Source of the DNA: Ustilaginoidea virens
Lineage: Eukaryota; Ascomycota; Sordariomycetes; Hypocreales; Clavicipitaceae
Direction of reading: 5' to 3'
Assembly: GCF_000687475.1 (NCBI RefSeq)
Contig: NC_057321.1
Span: 1,364,001-1,428,000, forward strand
DNA length: 64,000 nt
Shown: positions 56,355 to 64,000 of the stretch, piece by piece
Numbering within the stretch: position 1 is the stretch's first letter
How the letters are laid out: every line of letters begins with the position of its first letter
The notes under the pieces: model-generated
The model's database searches: none
What the model saw: only the letters and a program-made list of their open reading frames with translations
What the model was told of the DNA's origin: nothing
Program-made: the position numbers and the translations under genes

Positions 56355-57974
56355 CTAGAGCCAGGATCTGAGGCCGGTCGTGACATTGCCGTCCCGGTCA
56401 AAGTTGGGCGCCGGGGCGTTCAGCATGCGGTAGCGGTCGAGCTCAGAGAACGAGTAGGGCATGTAGCGCACGCGCAAGACCATTTCGGCCCATTTGGGAA
56501 CCTGGGCAATGACCCGTTGATGGCTGAAGGCCTTGAAAGAGTAGTAGCCGTGATAGCTACCCTGGCCAGATCCACCGACACCGCCAAAGGGGGTGGCATT
56601 CATCGTGGCGTGGAAGAAGGCGTCGTTGATGGTGGCTCCACCAGATGTGACATTATCGAGGACTTGACATGCCGCCGCGTCAGCATTGGTGCCAAAGAAG
56701 GGGGGGGGGAATTGAGGATCAAGTGCACCAAACAGTGAAAAGTGTAACAGGACGCCAGATAAAAAAAATAAAAATAAAAAAAACTTACCCTTCTTGTTCT
56801 CCGCGTCAGAACCAAAGGTGAACAGAGCCAAGGGGGTGGGGTCCACCGTGTTGGCAATTTCAATAGCTTGGTCGAGATCATCAAAGGGCAGAATGGACCA
56901 AATAGGGCCAAATGTCTCCTCGACCATCATGGAATCATGGATGCTGTCCACAAGCACGGCGGTCGGTTCGATCCACAGCTTTTCCGCGTCAGAAGAACCT
57001 CCCATGACAACCTTGCCCTTGGTGTTGCTGAGCATCTTGATCAGACGGTCGAAGTGACTCTTGTTGACAATGCGGGAGAGGTCGCTTTCCTTGCTGCCGT
57101 TGGGCATGAATACGCGGTACTGGTTGTTGATCTCGGCGACAAAGCCGTCGAGGACGCTGCGGTCAATGAGCACGTAGTTGTGCGACAAGCACAGCTGGCC
57201 GGCGTTGAGACACTTTTGCCACAAGAGGCGCCTGGCAGCCAGCTTGACGTCGGCATTCTTGGTGATGAAGGCAGGGTTCCGGCCGCCAAGCTCGAGGAGG
57301 CAGGGAGTAAGAGACTGAGCAGCCTTTGTGGCGATGATGGCGCCCGTCTTCCTGCCGCCGGTGAACATGACCTTGTCGAACTTGTGGTTGAGGACGTGCT
57401 GGGTCTCTTCGATGCCGCCATTGACGCAGAAGTAGCAGTCTGTGTCGAGATATTCGTCCATGATCTTCTTGATGATCATGGCGGAGTGGGGGGACAGCTC
57501 GGAGGGCTTGACGACAGCGCAGTTGCCGGCCGCGATGGCGCCAATGAGGGGCGTCATGTTCAGCTGGAAGGGATAGTTGAAGGAGCCAATCATGAGTATC
57601 TGGCCGAGGGGCTCGTTCCTGATGCGAGGTCTCATGGGCCAGTACATGATGGGCAAGTCGACGATGCTCTCATCCTTGGCCCAAGTGGTGAGCTTGTTGG
57701 CGACGTTGATGGCTTCGTTCTTGACCCAGTCCATCTCGGTGAGGTGGGCCTCGAACTTGGACTTGCCCATGTCCTTCATGAGAGCCTCCTCGATGAGCGG
57801 AGCGTAGTCGACCATGCCCCAGTACAGCTTGCGAATCTGCCGAAGGCGAAACTTGATGTCTTTGGTCTTGTTGGTGCGAAACGTGTTGCGGAGGAGCTCG
57901 AGCTTGGCGGTGATTTCGTCCAGGGGGGTAGCCTCAAAGGGCGGGATCGGGCCGGATTTGAGATGGGCGGCCAT
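56355..57974 (-). CDS. HFD1: Fatty aldehyde dehydrogenase, HFD1-like (ALDH3 class)
   Basis: This enzyme oxidises long-chain aldehydes to acids with NAD(P); yeast Hfd1 acts in sphingosine-1-phosphate breakdown and in coenzyme Q precursor synthesis. Exons 56789-57974 and 56355-56662 give 497 residues. The catalytic Glu is E228 in LELGG and the catalytic Cys is C262 in NAGQLC. The substrate/cofactor segments SFNYPF, KPSELSP and EETFGPI, and the C-terminal GGVGGSG and FSHQR motifs, are all present. The 126-bp intron (GTAAGT…TCAAG, branch GCTGAC) is a multiple of three and has no stop, so an unspliced mRNA would encode 42 extra, largely hydrophobic residues. Splicing is supported because the spliced frame gives the uninterrupted family sequence ENKKVLDNV. 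No obvious tail anchor is seen at the C terminus. Confidence 0.9.
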   Translation of the reverse strand: MAAHLKSGPIPPFEATPLDEITAKLELLRNTFRTNKTKDIKFRLRQIRKLYWGMVDYAPLIEEALMKDMGKSKFEAHLTEMDWVKNEAINVANKLTTWAKDESIVDLPIMYWPMRPRIRNEPLGQILMIGSFNYPFQLNMTPLIGAIAAGNCAVVKPSELSPHSAMIIKKIMDEYLDTDCYFCVNGGIEETQHVLNHKFDKVMFTGGRKTGAIIATKAAQSLTPCLLELGGRNPAFITKNADVKLAARRLLWQKCLNAGQLCLSHNYVLIDRSVLDGFVAEINNQYRVFMPNGSKESDLSRIVNKSHFDRLIKMLSNTKGKVVMGGSSDAEKLWIEPTAVLVDSIHDSMMVEETFGPIWSILPFDDLDQAIEIANTVDPTPLALFTFGSDAENKKGKFFLFLFFLSGVLLHFSLFGALDPQFPPPFFGTNADAAACQVLDNVTSGGATINDAFFHATMNATPFGGVGGSGQGSYHGYYSFKAFSHQRVIAQVPKWAEMVLRVRYMPYSFSELDRYRMLNAPAPNFDRDGNVTTGLRSWL

Positions 57975-59273
57975 GGCGACGAGATGGGAACCAACCTCCC
58001 GCTGCTCAATCCCAGAGGTGATTTGTGTCTGTGGTGATGATGGTGTTTAATGTCGAGTTGCCCAAGATGCCGTCTGGTGCGCGGAAGCTACATGTAGGAA
58101 AGCTGCTCGGTAGGTGGACAGAAACCCGGGCCAAAGCAGCTGAAACGGAGTTGGCACCAGCTTCCGCAATCGCGCAGAGTCCTTTCCACCGACTCAGGAC
58201 GGCAACATGAAGCTTGGCCAGACCGGACAGGAAAAGACATGGAGGTCGGCAAGATATGCAGTGAAAGGAAGGAGGTCCTGAGGGCCCCTTGAAGACGTCA
58301 ACTGCTGCAGAGCTCCAACTCCTCAGCCGCTGCGGAGGACCAACAGGTACCTACCTGGTACCTAAGATGACCCAAGGCGGCCACCGCTTGGGGCAGCCCC
58401 TGCCGATCCCCCGCTAGCAGGCGCACGGCCCACCGCTAGTAAGGCCGTTGACCGGGCCAGCTAGTGCGATGCTACGCCTGCTCGGCGGCTGGTGCCAAAG
58501 CGCAGTTTCAGTTTCCCATGGCCAAACAGAACCACCCTAGCGCGCGTGTCCATGCATATGTGTAGAGTGCGTGTGTCTGTGTGTTTGTGTGTGTGTCTGC
58601 CGGCCAAAGCAGTGATGGAGCTGGCAGCCTGCAGACTGTAGCCTGCAGCCTCGACTTTATACCGTCGGGCGCTTCACCAAGTTTGCACTCTGCACTTGTT
58701 CCCTACGCAACGCTTGCGTCTGGTGGCATCTGCATGCACACCCGACAGCCTGGTTGATGCCAGAACGTGCGTTTCGGCCAATCTGCTCCTGTCACGGGAA
58801 TTTACGCGAGCCTTGTCAAAGAAAAAAGGATATAATATGATCATGAACAAGGGGAAAGGCCCAAAGTCCTCCTACCACACTCGGCGGATGGAAACGGCTA
58901 GCGCTCACGTTCCCCTGGCAACCGGCTGGCCAATTCGCGCCCAGGCATCAAATCATCATGACGCCCTGCAGTCGCGCGTCAGGTACCGACATCAATCAGC
59001 ACGCTGCGCCCGGACTTCAGCCCGTTTTCACTCGGCTGCGCATCCTGTCAATGACACCGCTGCGCTCGCAGGACCGCGAGCTCCAAACGCACGTACACGC
59101 TTCAGTAGCGTTGCTATGCATTCAATGCTGCTTTCTGGCAAAATCCGCAGCCATTGTGTCCCCCCCCCAACCCCAGCCCCCCGATCTCTCGGGTAAATCG
59201 TACAGAGAGAGCCTGGGCTTCTGCCCCCAAAGTATGTAGTAGCCTGCCCTGGCCGGGGCAGCTTGCATCCTCC
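57975..59273. other. Long intergenic region, promoter of HFD1-like gene and 3' flank of mS35
   Basis: 1.3 kb without a supported gene. It contains an AGGTACCTACCTGGTACCT palindromic cluster (58345-58363), a GT-rich microsatellite (58562-58600) and CTGCAG-rich repeats (58620-58655). A plus-strand open frame at 58696-59196 has no family feature and looks random. Confidence 0.55.
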
Positions 59274-60571
59274 TCACCTCCTAGCCCTAGTCTTCGCCGC
59301 AGTCGCCATCTCGGCCGCCCTGGCCTGCTGCTCCTGCTCCTCAATCACCCGCTGCATCAGATAGCCATCAATCGCCTTCTGGCCATCCACCAGCAGCCCC
59401 TTCTCCGCCCTCTCCAGATCCCCGATGGCCTGCTGCCTGCGCTGCTCCTCCAGCTCCAGCCGCCGCTGGTCCGTCATCCTCCATTCCCTGGGGAACCTGG
59501 GCTTCGCCTTGACCCGGCGGTGCCTCAGGTCGAGCGGCACATCTTCAAAGGTATCCTCGGGGTCCTTGGCCGCCGCGACGAGGTCGTTCACCAGCGCCAG
59601 GAGGTGCTGCCTGTTCTGCGCCTGGTGCTCGTAGCTCTCGCAGCTCATCTTGACAAACTCCGTCTCGGGGTCGTACCGCGGCCCGGCGAGCTTCTTGAGC
59701 TTCTCCGCCTGCACGGGGGTGAGCTTCAGGTCGTCTGGGGCGAACTGCACGACCACTTTCTTCTCGGCGGGGTGCGACTCGCCCATGTAGGTGGTGAACC
59801 GCCATCGGAGGACTTGGTCTTCCTTGGGCGGCTCAAACGGCTTGGCGAACTCTGGGGGGGCCGCGGTTAGCGTAAAGCCGCAGCGGCATGAAGAAGCGGC
59901 AGGTGATGACAAACAAGGCCAAAACAAAAAAAAAAAAAAAAAGGGGGGGGGGGGGGGGGGGGGGGGGGGGAAGGTAGAAGTAAAAGGCACCTACGTGCGA
60001 GAAGGGGCATTTCCCAAGCCGCCAGGCGGGCGTAATGCCTCATCTCCCGCACCTCCTCCAGCTTGCCGTGGGCCATGGACGTGATGTCGTCTTCGTCAAA
60101 CTCGTCGTGCTCCTCGGTATTCGTCTCCGGGTCGTCCTCGTCAAACCAAAACGAGGACTTGTTCGGCTTCTCTCCAATGTCGTCTTGGAGCAACTCCTCC
60201 TCCAGCGATCGATCTTCCGGCGCCCACCCGGGCGTCTCTCTCAGCTTGGACGTCAGGAACTCGTCGATTGTGCCGTAGCCGTTGCTCTTGGCCAGCTCGT
60301 CCAGCTGCCGCAGTCCCTTTGGCGTGGCCAGCTCGGCAAAGTCTCTGTCCATCGTCTTCAGGTCCAGGTTCTGTAGCGCGTCTTCCTCGTCGTTGTCGTC
60401 TTCCTCCCTCTCAGCCCGTTGCCTGGCCCGACGCGCAGGGGACGTGCTGAACGCTCGACGAGCAGCACCGTCTGGTCGAGCCATCTGCTGCGCCCGGGGC
60501 AGATGCTGTGTTCTGGAGGCCCTGCGGCACGCAAAGGCGCAGAGCCTCGCCGCTTGGGAGGCCGATGCCAT
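59274..60571 (-). CDS. RSM24: Mitochondrial small-subunit ribosomal protein mS35 (Rsm24)
   Basis: Exons 59995-60571 and 59274-59851 join across a 143-bp intron (GTAGGT…CCCAG) to give 384 residues. The first 60 residues are Arg/Ala/Ser-rich with RAFSTSPARRAR, a typical mitochondrial presequence. An acidic stretch follows (EEDDNDEEDA; DEDDPETNTEEHDEFDEDD). The core signature RWRFTTYMGESHPAEKKVVVQF and the following PRYDPETEFVKMSCESY are characteristic of the MRP-S28/mS35 domain. The C-terminal region is a charged helix with RIP-free Glu/Gln/Arg repeats. The intron contains an A17-G28 homopolymer pair on the plus strand. Divergent from ALG13 (346 bp). Confidence 0.9.
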
Positions 60572-60917
60572 CGTGGGGTCGGTCTGCGGGAGAAATCCCC
60601 ACGCAACGGCCTTGAATCGTGTGACGATGTACCTTCTGCGAGTATCAAGTCCGTACGTGCGGGAAGCCTTGAGAGCTCTGCCCGAAAATATTCAAGTCGA
60701 TTGGTCCGTCTTCAGGGATGAGGCCAGCCAAATTTTGCCGGGGTTTCGCCATCCAACGAGGAGGCGACATGGAACTTTCCGCTTTGATAGTCTGTGCTCC
60801 ACTCCACCTTTCACCTCCAGCTCAACTCAACCCGGTGATGATGAACTTGATCATCTCAAGGCACATGCTCTCGCAAACCGCAATGCCATTACGCATCATC
60901 TGCACATCCATCGGCTA
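60572..60917. promoter_or_regulatory. Divergent promoter, RSM24 / ALG13
   Basis: 346 bp between start codons. I see no strong motif or repeat. An open frame continues upstream of ALG13 through this region and into the RSM24 coding strand; the start of ALG13 is placed at 60918 on family length. Confidence 0.55.
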
Positions 60918-61709
60918 ATGGCACCGGGAATGGAGTCGGGAGGGAGCAAACTTGATAAGCACTGTCTGGTGACTGTAGGCGCCACCGTTGGGTTCGAGCA
61001 ATTAACCAAGCAGGTCCTGCAGCCACCATTCTGGGAGTTCCTCAAGTCGCAGCAGTTCACGGCTCTGCACGTACAATGTGGCCCTGACATCACCTGGGCC
61101 AGGGAACTATACAGCAACCACAAAGGCCACCTACCCGGCGGGCTCGCCTTGGAAATCTTCGACGTCACGAATAACCTGATGAGAGACGAGATGACCCTCT
61201 GCCAGGCCCGCCCAGGGCGCCGCTTGCAAGGCGTAGTCATTTCCCATGCTGGTAAACGACCGCGTCTTCCCGATTTCCCGATTTCCTCCCTGAGAGGCCC
61301 CCCTTGCCCTCGTCAGCACTGACAGTCGTGGTTGGATTCCCAGGCACCGGAACCATCCTGGACGCCTGGAAGCTGGGGCTTGCTCTCGTGGTTGTCCCCA
61401 ACACCACCCTGCTCAACGACCATCAGACCGAAATGGCGCAGTACCTGGCCAAACAGGGTTACGCGACCATGAGCTCAGCCAGGTAATGGAAGCATCGTCT
61501 CCTCCGCGTTAGTGACGCGCCTAACAAGATGCTTGGACAGTCGACTTGACCTTCAAGAAGCGGTCCATAAGGCTGCCCTTTTATGGGAAGAGAACAAGAC
61601 GACCCGTTGGCCGGCGCATGATCCGAAGCGGAATGGAGGCGGGGCTCTTCGCCTCTGGGACATCAAGCCAGTCGGACTCGAGGAGGTGTCACAAATGTCT
61701 CATGACTAG
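60918..61709 (+). CDS. ALG13: UDP-GlcNAc transferase catalytic subunit ALG13
   Basis: With the membrane protein Alg14, Alg13 adds the second GlcNAc to the dolichol-linked oligosaccharide on the cytosolic ER face. Three exons (60918-61251, 61344-61482, 61541-61709), with introns of 92 and 58 bp, give 213 residues. Diagnostic segments are CLVTVGATVGFEQL near the N terminus, GVVISHAGTGTILDAW across the first intron, and PNTTLLNDHQTEMAQYLAKQGY. These are the glycosyltransferase-28 C-terminal-domain motifs for UDP-GlcNAc binding. The start could also be the ATG at 60930, four codons downstream. No transmembrane segment is present, as expected. Convergent with the AIP1 gene. Confidence 0.93.
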
Positions 61710-62034
61710 GCGCGGAGTCTTTGTGGGCATGTTCTCTCGCAGCTCTTTTCGCAAGCAAGAACGCGAGATTTCGGTGAGTAGGTAAAAACGGGTTGAAACG
61801 CGACGTGGAAAATGGCACCCAAACTACATGGGATCTACTTGCTGCGCTCGGATGGTTGATTTTCATTTCATGGGGTGCCCTACGGTTGGGTTGGGTCGCA
61901 TCTTATATTTTCCCTTTTGCTAACCCAATAAACTCGGCGTCACGAACCGCGGTTCGGTTTTGTTGGGTTTCATCGGTAGCACGTAAATGGAAAGGCGTCT
62001 GGTCACACCCAAGAATATCAATCATTTCACGCTT
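61710..62034. other. Intergenic region between convergent ALG13 and AIP1 genes
   Basis: 325 bp, moderately AT-richer than its neighbours, with GGGTTGGGTCG- and GGTTCGGTTTTG-like words. No gene or repeat of note. Confidence 0.5.
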
Positions 62035-63975
62035 TCATGGCAGATGCTTGACATTCCATATCTTGACCGTCGCGTCAGTCCCCGCGCTCGCAATGCGGTC
62101 GTTTCGCAGCCAGGTGATGCCATTGACTCCCTCCTTGTGCGCGCTGGCAGCCTGTATCCGCTTTCCCTGCAGCTTCTTGTCCAAGCACCACACGTAGATG
62201 TGCGTGTCCAAGCTCCCACTTGCCACATGGGCGCCGGCTTCGTCCCAGGCAATGCACGTCACTCGTCCTGTGTGCGCGGTCCATCGGTCCGCCACTACCT
62301 GCCACGTCGCGGTGTCGTAAGCATAGATTTTGCCGACGCTGTTTCCCGCAGCCAGATGCGATGCGTCTCTTGAAAACGCCAGAGCAGAAGTCGTTCCCGA
62401 GGCCGCAGTCAAGGTCTTGACCTCGTCCAAGACACCGTTGGGAGCAGCTTTGTAGACCTTGACCGAGCTTCCGTCAGCTCCCACGGCCACGAAAGGCCCA
62501 CGAGCCGCAATGCAAGTCGGGGCGTAGTCGAGCTTCGTGTCCCTCAGCAGTTTCCCGTCGGCGTACGCCGCAATGGACGAGACTGTGGCCACAAAAACGG
62601 TTCCGTTGGACGCGCTGATGCCTTTCGGTTGCGCCGGAAGCTGGATAGAGCCGCCAACAAAAGCCGCAGCCGATTCGTCCGCAGTCTTGACGGTGTCGTC
62701 CCAGCTGGTGGTGAAGACTCTGCCGTCGAGGCTGGTGATCTGGACGACTTGGTTCTTGTGAGGCTCCCCGTCGACCATGCGGGCCGCGCCGGCCTCCACG
62801 TCCCAGTGGCACACGCGGCCCTCGAAGCTGCCGGTCCAGAGACAGCTTCCTTGCCTGACGGAGGAATCGGCCAGAGCTGTGATGCTCCTGGCATGGCCTT
62901 GGAGAATTCTCACCGGCTCTTTTTGGCCCTCCCTCATGTAGATCAGTTCGCCAGCGAGGTTGATGCTGATGATCAGACCGTCGCTTCGGCCATGCGGAAT
63001 CACGACGCCGAGCTGCTGATCACGGACGCTTACCCCGTCGCCAAACTCCCAGGATTGGATGACGGCTCCGGCCTGGGCATCCCACAACCGCACCGTGCGA
63101 TCCGCACTCGCGGTGGCAAACTTGTTGCCGTCGTGGGACCAAGAGAGAGCATAAATACTGCCCTTGTGCTCGCCCTCGCCGACGTCTCTTTCGTGCTGGC
63201 CAGTCGTTCCGTCGTACAGTCGTATGATCTTGTCGCCTCCGACTGTGGCCAAGCGGGACCCATCAGGAGAGTACGCTGCTCCCAGGACCAGCCCCTTGTG
63301 CAGATTCGACTTGCCGTTCATCTTGTACGGCGCGCCGTGGTAGAAGACCATGTTGCCGTCATCGCCAACAGTCGCGGCGCGAAAGGGACGTTGGAGCTTC
63401 ATGGCGACGGCATTGACTGATTTCGAGTGTCCGCTGATTTCCCCGACCGAGTTGCCGCTGTCGGCGGTGATGCAGCGTCCAAAGGTGGTCTTGCCATTGC
63501 CGACAGCAACGACGCGTTGAGAGTCCCCGTCCCAGGCGACGTCGTTCAGACGTCCGGCAAGGATGGTGAATTCGCCAAGCTTTCTGTCAATGTTGTCGGG
63601 TTCCCAAATGTGGACAAGGCCGTTTGCGTCACCACTGGCGATTTTGACTCCGTTGGGTGAGAACCGGGCGACGGTCGTGACGGCGACATGGCCGGTGTAC
63701 TCGGCGCTCTCGGCAGGGCTGTCGATGGACCGAACAAAGATGGACTTGCCAGACTGCGCAGCAATCGGTCAGCAAAGCAGCTCTGAGAGCGGAGATGCAA
63801 TGTACAAGGTCTGCCGGGGCATGTTTGACGGCAACGAAGCCAGGACCCAGCTCAGACTCACCGCGTAGGCTATTCGCTGGCCTTTGGGATCGGCAGAGAG
63901 CTGAACGGCTTGGCCTCTGGTGGTGGAAGGGGCTGCAGCAAAGTTGCGGTCCAGAGTGATGGACGGGTCCGCCAT
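62035..63975 (-). CDS. AIP1: Actin-interacting protein 1 (WD40), AIP1/WDR1
   Basis: Aip1 works with cofilin to disassemble actin filaments. Two exons (63862-63975 and 62035-63753) with a 108-bp intron (GTGAGT…GCGCAG, branch GCTGAC) give 610 residues, the usual size for a 14-blade double beta-propeller. The N terminus has the family sequence TTRGQAVQLSADPKGQRIAYA, then SGKSIFVRSID. Many WD-type repeats follow (for example ARFSPNG-x-IASGD, AYSPDGSRLATVGGDKIIRLYD, SWSHDGNKFATASADRTVRLWD), and the protein closes with ASAGTDATVKIWNV. The gene lies at the window edge but is complete at both ends; only 25 bp of promoter are visible. Confidence 0.95.
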
Positions 63976-64000
63976 GCTGAGGGCTTGGGCCGATGAGATC

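Noticed and set aside
58696..59196. A 166-residue plus-strand frame in the 1.3-kb intergenic region
   Set aside because: It has no recognisable motif, low-quality composition and overlapping alternative frames. It is not supported as a gene.

Overview
The window comes from a filamentous ascomycete (Pezizomycotina, probably Sordariomycetes; I cannot place it further). The evidence is short introns with GTA/GTNNGT donors and CTRAC-like branch points, high-GC housekeeping genes, and an AT-rich retrotransposon block decayed by repeat-induced point mutation (RIP: CpA to TpA, seen as TGG/CAG to TAG stops and ATG to ATA starts).

Positions 413-34688 are almost entirely a nest of transposable elements, bracketed by two copies of a 104-bp direct repeat (309-412 and 34689-34792). 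Two Ty1/copia-type LTR families are present. Family 1 has LTRs of about 735-766 bp. Its members are A1 (1549 onward, forward, 3' half missing), C (4985-12286, forward, complete), D (25608-34252, reverse, complete length) and two solo LTRs. Family 2 is element B (4424-24625, 768-bp LTRs). The nesting can be read from target-site duplications: B sits in A1 (ATTGT); a reversed family-1 solo LTR sits in B's 5' LTR (ACCAG); C sits in that solo LTR (TACAC); a Tad/I-like LINE sits exactly over B's gag start (15-bp duplication). In D, a second solo LTR (AGGTA) and a 565-bp miniature element with 212-bp terminal repeats are inserted. All coding regions are broken, but C and B each keep one uninterrupted Gag-Pol reading frame apart from RIP-type stops.

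Positions 34793-64000 hold 14 compact housekeeping genes on both strands: an NCE102-like MARVEL protein, a MIM2-like outer-membrane import protein, eIF2-beta, Nup133, an AFG1-type ATPase, TRAPPC2L/Tca17, mitochondrial malonyl-CoA:ACP transacylase, AP-3 mu, a DMAC1-like complex I assembly protein, exosome Rrp4, a fatty aldehyde dehydrogenase (HFD1-like), mitoribosomal mS35/Rsm24, ALG13 and AIP1. I resolved exon boundaries by reading frame, splice signals and family continuity. Five of the 14 products are mitochondrial by family, but I see no operon-like or biosynthetic-cluster logic; the order looks like ordinary conserved gene space. Introns and intergenic stretches carry unusually long homopolymers and microsatellites. 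The most unusual signals are the nested retroelement stratigraphy, the miniature terminal-repeat element carrying a tRNA T-arm-like motif, the RIP-marked 104-bp repeats bounding the whole block, and a stop-free in-frame intron in the aldehyde dehydrogenase gene.
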